Shown in pieces: positions 19,242 to 26,561 of a stretch of DNA of 64,000 bases. The stretch is taken from assembly GCA_902789175.1 (NCBI GenBank), contig CADANF010000005.1, positions 55,226-119,225 of the forward strand, in the 5' to 3' direction. This DNA is from an uncultured Lachnospiraceae bacterium (GTDB taxonomy: Bacteria > Bacillota > Clostridia > Lachnospirales > Lachnospiraceae). Numbering within the stretch: position 1 is the first letter of the stretch; each line of letters opens with the position of its first letter. Below the pieces are notes generated by a model that did not search any database, had not been told where the DNA came from, and worked only from the letters and a program-made list of their open reading frames with translations. A program made the position numbers and the translations under genes.

Positions 19242-19271
19242 AGTGTGGTCCGATTTGGGCCACACTTTTTT
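19242..19271 (+). terminator. Rho-independent terminator after glgP
   Basis: A GTGTGG-TCC / GGG-CCACAC stem followed by seven or more T, 42 bases after the glgP stop. It closes the malQ-glgP operon. Confidence 0.85.
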
Positions 19272-19319
19272 TAACAGAAATATATACAGGATTTTATATA
19301 GAAAAATACAGGAGTTAAA

Positions 19320-19967
19320 ATGTTACAGATATTTTCGATGGATGGACCACTTTATAAGTTCTTATCTACGTTAGCTAATATTGTCATCATCAATATACTT
19401 TGGCTTATAACGGTAATCCCGGTGATTACTTTTGGCCCGGCTACAGAGGCTGCTATTTACACACTTACAAAAGTGTATAAGGGTGAAGATTCAAAGCTGA
19501 TACGTAAATACTTTAAAGAATTTAGAGATGGATTTAAGAAAAATATGGCAGCTGGACTTATAGTTCTTATATCAGCTGCAGTGGTAGCAATGGATCTTTT
19601 TATTTTTTATAATCTGCTAAAGAGTGATGATTACAGCAAAAGTAAAGAGATGATAAAGATCATTGGTATAGCGTTTGTTATTCTTTATATCATTTTGTTT
19701 TCATTTTTCATGCCATTAATGGCAACATTTGAAAATTCTATAAGGCAAAATCTTAAAAACAGTCTGCTTTTAGGGGTAAGAAGATTTTATATAGCACTTC
19801 CTATGGGGCTTATAACTTTCATACCTCTTATGATATTCTTATATGATCAGCAGTTTTTTATGAAGATATTTATGCTTTTTCTCATGCTGGGGTTTGCTGG
19901 ACCGGAATATATCAATGTGATACTGTTCAGGTTTGGAGTAAAAGAATATCTCCCTAAAGAGGACTAA
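19320..19967 (+). CDS. YesL-like DUF624 membrane protein
   Basis: A 215-residue membrane protein with five or six helices. The start MLQIFSMDGPLYKFLSTLANIVIINILWLITVIPVITFGPATEA is the standard opening of the DUF624/YesL family, where a WL-x-x-P-x-x-TxGpatta stretch is conserved. These proteins are habitually encoded beside carbohydrate ABC importers in Firmicutes; their function is unknown. It lies between the glgP terminator and its own strong hairpin, so it seems to be a single-gene unit. TACAGGAG gives a ribosome site six bases before the ATG. Confidence 0.82.
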   Translation: MLQIFSMDGPLYKFLSTLANIVIINILWLITVIPVITFGPATEAAIYTLTKVYKGEDSKLIRKYFKEFRDGFKKNMAAGLIVLISAAVVAMDLFIFYNLLKSDDYSKSKEMIKIIGIAFVILYIILFSFFMPLMATFENSIRQNLKNSLLLGVRRFYIALPMGLITFIPLMIFLYDQQFFMKIFMLFLMLGFAGPEYINVILFRFGVKEYLPKED

Positions 19968-20027
19968 ATATACTTAAATGCTGGATTTATACAATTTAGA
20001 GGTTTTGTACAAAAAAATGGATTGTGG

Positions 20028-20064
20028 AAAAAGAGGTTTCCGGGAAATGGGAACCTCTTTTTGT
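20028..20064 (+). terminator. Terminator after the YesL-like gene
   Basis: AAAAAGAGGTT (20028-20038) pairs fully with AACCTCTTTTT (20052-20062), with additional C-G/T-G pairs toward the loop. The A-rich and T-rich flanks allow termination on both strands. Confidence 0.8.
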
Positions 20065-20136
20065 GTATAATGCACTAAGAAAAAACAAAAACTTTGTAAA
20101 TCCATAACAAATATGTGAAAATGTGAAAAAAGGATG

Positions 20137-20220
20137 TTGAAATCGTATGTGTAAAGTGCTAACATCGGACTTAGTTGGGAACGTTACCGAAATCGTTGTA
20201 CGAAAACAGTTCCGGTTTCG
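20137..20220 (+). promoter_or_regulatory. Promoter and two operator-like dyads of the sugar-binding gene
   Basis: TTGAAA (20137-20142), 17-base spacer, TAACAT (20160-20165). Immediately downstream lie GGGAACGTTACC (20177-20188) and the near-palindrome CGAAAACAGTTCCGGTTTCG (20201-20220). The first shares its AACGTT core with sites upstream of malQ and of the LacI gene at 25356. Both would block or respond at the start of transcription if bound by that regulator. Confidence 0.6.
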
Positions 20221-20258
20221 ATACCATGAGTTCATTATATTAAAAGGAGCGGGTAAAA

Positions 20259-21704
20259 ATGAGAAAATTTAAGAAGGCAGCAGCTTTATCAATGGCACTT
20301 GCTATGTCAGCTACTATGGCTGTCGGCTGCGGATCAAAAAACGAAGGAACAACAGCAGCTACAGCAAAGCAGGACCAGAACCAAACAACAACTGATACAG
20401 ATAAGAAGGATGATAAGGCGTCATCTGGTAAGGGATCAGTTTATATGCTTAACTTCAAGCCGGAAACAGATGAAGTTTGGCAGGATCTTGCAAAGACATA
20501 CAAAGATCAGACAGGCGTTGAGGTGACAGTACTTACGGCTGCTGAAGGTCAGTATTCAACAACACTTCAGTCAGAAATGGCAAAGGGCGCTGATGCACCA
20601 ACAATCTTTAATATTGGTAATACAACAGCTGCTCAGACATGGAATGATTATACATATGATTTAAAAGACTCAGATATCTACAATCATCTTTCAGATAAGT
20701 CACTTTCTATCAATTTCGATGGAAAGGTTGCAGGTGTTGCTAACTGCTACGAAGCATTTGGTATCATTTACAACAAGAAGATCATTGCTGATTACTGCAA
20801 ATTAGATAACGCAGTTGTTAAGTCAGCAGATGAGATCGACAGCTTCGATAAGTTAAAGGCTGTTGCTGAAGATATCAACAAGAGAGTTGATGAGATGAAT
20901 GAGAAGTATGGTTATGAACTTACAGAAGCATTTGCTTCATCAGGTCTTGATAGTGGTTCGTCATGGAGATTCTCAGGACACCTTTCATGCATTCCTCTTT
21001 ACTATGAATTTAAGGATGCAGGATGTGACCTTATAGCAGGTCAGGGTGAGATCACAGGTAAGTATCTTGACAGCTTCAAGAATATGTGGGATCTTTACGT
21101 TTCAACATCATCAGCTGATCCTAAGACTCTTACATCAGGTACATATAATGCTGAGACAGAGTTCGGTATGGAACAGGCTGTATTCTATCAGAATGGTAAC
21201 TGGGAGTATGCTCCTCTCACAAATGAAGAGAATGGTTACCTTGTACAGGCAGAAGATCTTGGTATGATGCCAATCTACGGCGGAGTTGATGATGCTAATC
21301 AGGGACTTTGCGTTGGTACAGAAAACTATTGGGCAGTTAACAGCCAGGCTTCAGAAGAAAACATTCAGGCTACACTTGATTTCCTTACATGGGTTATCAC
21401 TTCAGATGAAGGCCGTGATGCAGTAACAAATAAGATGGGACTTTCAGCTCCATTTGATACATTTACAGGTGAATATGCTCCATCAAATGTATTCTCACAG
21501 GATGCTCAGAAGTATATGGATGCTGGTAAGACATCAGTTGCATGGTCATTCAATGCTACACCAAACGTTGATGACTGGAGAGCAGATGTAGTTACAGCGC
21601 TTACAGCTTATACAGATGGATCAGGTGACTGGTCAGCAGTACAGACAGCATTTGTTGATGGTTGGGCTAAGCAGTGGAAACTTGCTGAAGAAGCAGCTAA
21701 GTAA
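20259..21704 (+). CDS. Sugar-binding lipoprotein of ABC importer 1 (maltodextrin-type)
   Basis: A 481-residue solute-binding lipoprotein. The signal peptide MRKFKKAAALSMALAMSATMAVGC ends at a lipobox (A-V-G-C), followed by a Thr/Gln/Lys-rich linker, so the protein is anchored outside the membrane. The mature domain has the family 1 fold with APTIFNIGNTTAAQTW and a C-terminal tryptophan-rich stretch. It is followed after an attenuator-like hairpin by two permeases and malQ copy 2, which points to maltodextrins. No ATPase gene is present, so a shared MsiK/UgpC-like ATPase encoded elsewhere is inferred. A strong AAAAGGAGCGGG ribosome site precedes it. Confidence 0.92.
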   Translation: MRKFKKAAALSMALAMSATMAVGCGSKNEGTTAATAKQDQNQTTTDTDKKDDKASSGKGSVYMLNFKPETDEVWQDLAKTYKDQTGVEVTVLTAAEGQYSTTLQSEMAKGADAPTIFNIGNTTAAQTWNDYTYDLKDSDIYNHLSDKSLSINFDGKVAGVANCYEAFGIIYNKKIIADYCKLDNAVVKSADEIDSFDKLKAVAEDINKRVDEMNEKYGYELTEAFASSGLDSGSSWRFSGHLSCIPLYYEFKDAGCDLIAGQGEITGKYLDSFKNMWDLYVSTSSADPKTLTSGTYNAETEFGMEQAVFYQNGNWEYAPLTNEENGYLVQAEDLGMMPIYGGVDDANQGLCVGTENYWAVNSQASEENIQATLDFLTWVITSDEGRDAVTNKMGLSAPFDTFTGEYAPSNVFSQDAQKYMDAGKTSVAWSFNATPNVDDWRADVVTALTAYTDGSGDWSAVQTAFVDGWAKQWKLAEEAAK

Positions 21705-21732
21705 TTAACAAACTGATTGAATATGAATTGTG

Positions 21733-21760
21733 TAGGGTGGGCTAAGTCCACCCTATTTTT
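21733..21760 (+). terminator. Intra-operon attenuator hairpin (binding protein / permease)
   Basis: TAGGGTGG (21733-21740) pairs perfectly with CCACCCTA (21748-21755) and is followed by TTTTT. It lies in the gap between the binding protein and the first permease, a usual arrangement for making more binding protein than permease. Confidence 0.75.
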
Positions 21761-21776
21761 AAAAAAGGAGCAAATG

Positions 21777-22631
21777 ATGGAAAAATCAATCAAGAGATAT
21801 TGGCCACTTTTTGTTCTACCAACCATGGCGGCATTCACAATTGGATTCCTTATTCCATTTGTTTACGGTATCTTCCTTTCGTTCTGCAAGTTTACAACTG
21901 TTGTTGATTGGAAGTGGGTAGGATTTAAGAATTATACAAAAATTTTTGTGGTTAATGGAGAAGTGGATAAGACATTCATTCACTCACTCTGGTATACCAC
22001 TTTATTTACAGTAGTTACTATGATAATCATCAATGTGGTTGCATTTGCAATCGCTTGGTGTCTTACAAAGGGAATAAAGGGAACCTCACTTTTCAGAACG
22101 GTTTTCTTTCTTCCAAACCTCATCGGTGGTATAGTACTTAGTTACGTATGGCTGATGATATTTAATTCATTTCTTCAGAAATATTCACAGACGATCGTTA
22201 CATCTCAGTGGCATGCATTCTGGGGAATGGTCATCGTTGTCTGCTGGCAGCAGATCGGTTATATGATGATCATCTATGTAGCAGGTATTCAGAGTATTTC
22301 AGGTGATGTGCTGGAAGCTGCAAAGATCGACGGAGCTACAGGAAAGAGCATGTTATTTAAGATCATTCTCCCAATGCTTGCACCAACGATCACAGTTTGT
22401 TCATTCCTTACAATGACAAATGGATTTAAGCTTTTCGATCAGAACCTGGCTCTTACAGGTGGTAACCCTGGTAAGATGTCTCAGTTACTTGCACTTAATA
22501 TTTATGACACTATGTATGGAACTACAGGATGGCAGGGAGTAGGACAGGCGAAGGCTGTTATCTTCTTCCTTTTAGTTGCTGTAATTTCAATCATTCAGAA
22601 TAAGATATCAAGAAGCAGGGAGGTGCAGTAG
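21777..22631 (+). CDS. Sugar ABC permease 1, MalF-type
   Basis: 284 residues from the ATG at 21777, chosen because AAAAAAGGAG lies six bases upstream; an in-frame ATG at 21717 would put the terminator hairpin inside the gene. Six membrane helices are visible, and the EAA loop reads EAAKIDGATGKSMLFKIILPML, the contact point for the ATPase. It pairs with the permease at 22634 to form the channel of importer 1. Its stop is two bases from the next start. Confidence 0.92.
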   Translation: MEKSIKRYWPLFVLPTMAAFTIGFLIPFVYGIFLSFCKFTTVVDWKWVGFKNYTKIFVVNGEVDKTFIHSLWYTTLFTVVTMIIINVVAFAIAWCLTKGIKGTSLFRTVFFLPNLIGGIVLSYVWLMIFNSFLQKYSQTIVTSQWHAFWGMVIVVCWQQIGYMMIIYVAGIQSISGDVLEAAKIDGATGKSMLFKIILPMLAPTITVCSFLTMTNGFKLFDQNLALTGGNPGKMSQLLALNIYDTMYGTTGWQGVGQAKAVIFFLLVAVISIIQNKISRSREVQ

Positions 22632-22633
22632 AA

Positions 22634-23548
22634 ATGGCTAAGCAAGAAAAAAAAGAAAGCAATGTTTCGACTGTAAGACAGTCAAAGCATTCTGGGCTTC
22701 TTACTGTTTTTTTCACTATCATATCAGTGATATGGCTGCTTCCTATGTTCCTTGTAGCACTTAACTCATTTAAGAGAAAAGCATATATCTTCTCTAATCC
22801 ATATGGAATAAGTTCAAAGAACTTATCAGATGGATATAAAGCATGGAAAGCCGGAATAAGCAGAGTAATGGTGGGATTCCTTAACTATAAAAATGCTCTT
22901 AAGAAGACAGATTTCTTCAAGGCTTTTGGATATTCATTATTTATAACTATTGCATCAGTACTACTTATCATAATTTGTACATCAATGTGTGCATGGTTTA
23001 TCGTAAGAGTACACGGTAAAGTCACAATGATGATTTATTATTTATGTATATTCGCCATGGTAGTACCATTCCAGATGGTTATGTTTACATTGTCAAAATT
23101 TGCAAACATGCTTCATCTTGGAAATCCTCTGGGTATAGTTATAGTTTATCTGGGTTTTGGAGCCAGTACCTGTGTCTTTATGTTTACGGGATTTGTTAAA
23201 GCAATCCCTGTAGAGATAGAGGAGGCTGCCCTTATTGATGGATGTAATCCATTGCAGACATATTTCCTTGTGGTTTTCCCAATGATGAAACCAACAACAG
23301 TTACTGTTGCAATTCTTCAGGCAATGTGGGTATGGAACGATTATCTTCTTCCTTGTCTTGTATTAAATATCAATAAATACAGGACAATACCAATTGCTAT
23401 TCAGTTTTTGAAACAGAGTCATGGACAGCTGGACTGGGGGGCTATGATGGCTGCACTTGTACTTGCAATTTTACCAATAGTTATTTTTTACATAGCAGGT
23501 CAGAAATACATTATAGAAGGTGTGCTGACTGGTGCTGTAAAAGGTTAA
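22634..23548 (+). CDS. Sugar ABC permease 2, MalG-type
   Basis: A 304-residue inner-membrane permease with six helices and an EAA loop (EIEEAALIDGCNPLQTYFLVVFPMM). It has the C-terminal QKYIIEGVLTGAVKG ending common to MalG-like proteins. It forms the importer 1 channel with the preceding protein. Compared with the second MalG-like gene at 33474 it carries an insertion after the first helix (residues about 50-85). malQ copy 2 follows after 47 bases with no terminator, which supports maltodextrin as the cargo. Confidence 0.92.
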   Translation: MAKQEKKESNVSTVRQSKHSGLLTVFFTIISVIWLLPMFLVALNSFKRKAYIFSNPYGISSKNLSDGYKAWKAGISRVMVGFLNYKNALKKTDFFKAFGYSLFITIASVLLIIICTSMCAWFIVRVHGKVTMMIYYLCIFAMVVPFQMVMFTLSKFANMLHLGNPLGIVIVYLGFGASTCVFMFTGFVKAIPVEIEEAALIDGCNPLQTYFLVVFPMMKPTTVTVAILQAMWVWNDYLLPCLVLNINKYRTIPIAIQFLKQSHGQLDWGAMMAALVLAILPIVIFYIAGQKYIIEGVLTGAVKG

Positions 23549-23595
23549 ATGTTATAATTACGATATGATTTTTAAAGAAAGGCAGGGAAAAAAGA

Positions 23596-25107
23596 ATGAG
23601 AACAAGCGGAATACTTTTCCCAATATTTAGTCTGCCATCACCATATGGAATAGGCTGTTTTTCAAAGGAGGCTTATGACTTTGTAGATTACCTTAAGGAA
23701 TGTGGACAGAGTTATTGGCAGATACTTCCATTAGGCCCGACAGGCTATGGGGATTCACCCTACCAGAGCTTTTCAACATTTGCGGGGAATCCATATTTTA
23801 TCGATCTTACCGCGCTTATTGAAGAGGGCTTACTTACTAAAAAAGAATGTGAATCAGCAGATTTAGGAAATGACGAAAAGTCTATTGATTATTACAAACT
23901 TTATAAAAACAGATGGCCTTTACTTAGAAAGGCTTACGACAGGTATGATAAGGAAGGGGATGCAGAATTCCGTAAGTTTCAGGAAGAACAGGCATACTGG
24001 CTCAAAGATTACTCGCTTTTCATGGCTGTAAAAGACAGATTTGAAGGAGTTGAATGGCGAAAATGGGCTGATGATATCCGTTACAGACATAAAAATGCTA
24101 TGGAATATTATCAGACAGAAGAATATTTCAATATTGAGTTTTATCAGTTTGTACAGTATCTGTTTTTTAAACAGTGGTACAAGCTTAAGGCTTATGCAAA
24201 TGAACAGGGAATAAAGATAATTGGTGATATTCCAATCTATGTATCACCAGACTCATCAGATGCATGGGCAAATCCAGAATTATTCCAGATGGATGAAACC
24301 GGAAATTTTGCCAGAGTTGCAGGATGTCCTCCGGATGGCTTTGCAGCTGAGGGTCAGCTCTGGGGTAATCCTTTGTACAGATGGGATTATCATCGTGATA
24401 CTGGCTATGAATGGTGGGTTAAGAGACTTGCTGCCTGCTACAATATGTATGATGGTGTAAGGATCGATCATTTCAGAGGCTTTGATGAATATTATTCAAT
24501 CCCAGCTGGAGATAAGAATGCAGTAAATGGTGTCTGGGTCAAGGGACCGGGTATTGATCTTTTTAATACGGTCAAATATAGACTCGGTAACGATAAGATG
24601 ATCATTGCTGAGGACCTTGGCTATATGACAGAGACAGTAAAACAGTTAGTGAAAGATTCTGGTTATCCGGGAATGAAAGTAATTGAATTTGCTTTCGATG
24701 AAAGAGATTCTTCCGGGCCTGTTGCATATCTTCCACATAACTATAATGAAAATTGTGCTGCTTATACAGGAACACATGATAATGAAACTCTTGCTCAATG
24801 GATTTCAGGTATTTCTAAACGTGAATTATCAAAGGTAAAGAAATATATTGGCATTGAAACAGATGATGTTGATGTGATCGTAGATGGACTTATCAGGGTG
24901 CTTCAGATGAGTGTTGCGAAGTACTGTATAATTCCATTACAGGATTATCTTAAACTGGGTAAAGAAGCAAGGATCAATACTCCATCAACTCAGGGTGGAA
25001 ACTGGATATGGAGAATTGACAAGAAACTTCTTACTAAGAAAAATGCAAAATATATTAGAGATTTTGCTGAAACTTACGGTAGAATCGAGACAGAAGAGGA
25101 ACTTTAA
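23596..25107 (+). CDS. malQ: 4-alpha-glucanotransferase (GH77), copy 2
   Basis: A 503-residue GH77 enzyme clearly diverged from copy 1 at 15336. All key motifs are intact: SLPSPYGIGCFS, SYWQILPLGPTGYGDSPYQ, nucleophile in VRIDHFRGFDEYY, acid/base in IIAEDLG, and TGTHDNET. It begins MRTSGILFPIFSL with AGAAAGGCAGGG upstream. As the last gene of the importer 1 operon, it probably processes imported maltodextrins at once. Two paralogues under different promoters suggest different chain-length preference or different regulation rather than simple redundancy. Confidence 0.95.
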   Translation: MRTSGILFPIFSLPSPYGIGCFSKEAYDFVDYLKECGQSYWQILPLGPTGYGDSPYQSFSTFAGNPYFIDLTALIEEGLLTKKECESADLGNDEKSIDYYKLYKNRWPLLRKAYDRYDKEGDAEFRKFQEEQAYWLKDYSLFMAVKDRFEGVEWRKWADDIRYRHKNAMEYYQTEEYFNIEFYQFVQYLFFKQWYKLKAYANEQGIKIIGDIPIYVSPDSSDAWANPELFQMDETGNFARVAGCPPDGFAAEGQLWGNPLYRWDYHRDTGYEWWVKRLAACYNMYDGVRIDHFRGFDEYYSIPAGDKNAVNGVWVKGPGIDLFNTVKYRLGNDKMIIAEDLGYMTETVKQLVKDSGYPGMKVIEFAFDERDSSGPVAYLPHNYNENCAAYTGTHDNETLAQWISGISKRELSKVKKYIGIETDDVDVIVDGLIRVLQMSVAKYCIIPLQDYLKLGKEARINTPSTQGGNWIWRIDKKLLTKKNAKYIRDFAETYGRIETEEEL

Positions 25108-25112
25108 TGATT

Positions 25113-25149
25113 TGCGGATATATCCTAAGGGTATATCCGCATTTATTTA
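25113..25149 (+). terminator. Terminator of importer 1-malQ operon
   Basis: TGCGGATATA (25113-25122) pairs with TATATCCGCA (25132-25141), followed by TTTATTTAT. Confidence 0.75.
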
Positions 25150-25249
25150 TGTTTTAAATATCTTAGGGCTGTTTATATATTTTTAATCTGAATAATTTCG
25201 GTTCGTTAGAAATCTCTTGAATATTGCACATTTTTCATATGTTTTTTAA

Positions 25250-25296
25250 TTGACAGATTGTAAATTGGTAACGTATAATTATTTCCGGTAACGTTT
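25250..25296 (+). promoter_or_regulatory. Promoter with two GGTAACGT operators upstream of lacI-type gene 1
   Basis: TTGACA (25250-25255), 18-base spacer, TATAAT (25274-25279). GGTAACGT overlaps the -10 (25267-25274), and CCGGTAACGTTT sits just after it (25285-25296). The placement suggests autorepression by the LacI-type protein encoded downstream. Confidence 0.65.
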
Positions 25297-25355
25297 TTTT
25301 GTAGCATTTTTGTACAAAAAAATCAGGTACGAAAACTAAGAAAAAGGGTAAAGTA

Positions 25356-26417
25356 ATGGCTTCTATCACGATAAAAGATGTAGCGCGACTTAGCGGCTAC
25401 AGCATTAGTACGGTTTCCAGAGCACTTAATGATCATAGGGACATTAGTCCTGAAACAAAGGAAAAAATCCAGAAAGTAATAAAAGAATATGGATATATTC
25501 CTAATAACAGTGCAAGAAACCTTAAGAAAAAAGATTCAAATACTATTTCGATCATTGTAAAAGGTATCTCTAATCCATTTTTCCAGGATATGTATACTAT
25601 GTTTGAACATAGCCAGCAGATGAGAAATTATACACTTTCACTGACTCAGGTAGCGGAAGATGAGAGCGAGATATTTGCAGCTATTGAGGCTGAAAAAGAG
25701 AAAAAACTCTGTGGTGTCATTTTCTTCGGAGGTTATTTCGATGAAAAGGCCAGAGATTATTTAAAGAGGATCAATGTTCCTTATGTTCTTTGTACAGCCA
25801 AGATGGACGGTGATGCTGATCCGGCTACTTATACTGAGGTTGGTATCGATGATGAATTAGAAAGCTATAAAGTTGTTAAATATCTTACTGAGCTTGGACA
25901 TAAACGAATTGCCATAATAGGTGGTAAGAAGACAGATAGAAATATCGGAAGATACAGACTTCAGGGCTATTATAAGGCTTTAAAAGATGCGGGTATCACT
26001 CCGGATGAAAGTCTTGTTTTTTACATGGATGATAATTATCCTGAACATACACCAGAAAATGGCTATGCTGTAATGAACAGTATGCTTGACAGCGGAGTGG
26101 ATTTCAGTGCTGTATATGTTATCTCAGATAACACAGCTTACGGTGCATGTAAGGCAATGTTAGACAGAGGACTTAAGATTCCTGAGGATTATTCTCTTGC
26201 ATCTTTCGATGGGCTTGAGATGTCAAGATATTACCATCCATCTCTTACAACTATGAAGCAGCCTTGTCAGAGAATGGTAGATGAAGTAGTTAAACAGCTT
26301 CTTATGCTTATGAATGCAGAAGATGGAGAAGAAGTTCAGCATGTTCATAAGATATTCCCTGCGAAGCTTATAATAGGGCAGTCAACAGCACCTTATAAGC
26401 CAAAGAAAAAGAAATAG
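25356..26417 (+). CDS. LacI/GalR-family regulator 1 (probable maltodextrin regulator)
   Basis: A 353-residue transcription factor. The DNA-binding domain is at residues 3-50 (SITIKDVARLSGYSISTVSRALND with the hinge helix at NNSARNLKKK), followed by a periplasmic-binding-like sensor domain with GVIFFGGYFD, KRIAIIGGKK and FDGLEMSRYYHPSLTTMKQP. It most likely senses an intracellular maltodextrin or sugar phosphate. It lies directly downstream of the importer 1-malQ operon, and AACGTT-core dyads occur in its own promoter, in that of the binding protein at 20259 and upstream of malQ at 15336, which suggests one regulon. Confidence 0.9.
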   Translation: MASITIKDVARLSGYSISTVSRALNDHRDISPETKEKIQKVIKEYGYIPNNSARNLKKKDSNTISIIVKGISNPFFQDMYTMFEHSQQMRNYTLSLTQVAEDESEIFAAIEAEKEKKLCGVIFFGGYFDEKARDYLKRINVPYVLCTAKMDGDADPATYTEVGIDDELESYKVVKYLTELGHKRIAIIGGKKTDRNIGRYRLQGYYKALKDAGITPDESLVFYMDDNYPEHTPENGYAVMNSMLDSGVDFSAVYVISDNTAYGACKAMLDRGLKIPEDYSLASFDGLEMSRYYHPSLTTMKQPCQRMVDEVVKQLLMLMNAEDGEEVQHVHKIFPAKLIIGQSTAPYKPKKKK

Positions 26418-26550
26418 ATGATAATGCCAAAATAGATAGTGGCAAACAAACGCCAAAATGGTATAGATGCGAAAGTAAATCCCTCCAGCGGTAAAATAAG
26501 CCCTTTGGAGGGATTCTTTCGCTTTTTTTACACTATTTTGGCTGATGATC
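26417..26550. repeat. Palindromic intergenic element, type A, copy 1
   Basis: Outer arms around GCCAAAATAG (26426-26435) and CTATTTTGGC (26533-26542), and an inner hairpin of ATCCCTCCAG and CCCTTTGGAGGGAT (26480-26514), followed by TCTTTCGCTTTTTTT. The inner hairpin and the outer CGCCAAAATxxTATAGA stretch recur at 39701-39798. It lies at the convergent ends of the LacI gene and the GH42 gene and probably also works as a bidirectional terminator. Confidence 0.65.
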
Positions 26551-26561
26551 AAAAAACACTT

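Noticed and set aside
21717-21776. Upstream ATG of the first importer 1 permease
   Set aside because: It would translate the attenuator hairpin and lacks a ribosome site; the ATG at 21777 has a well-spaced AAGGAG.
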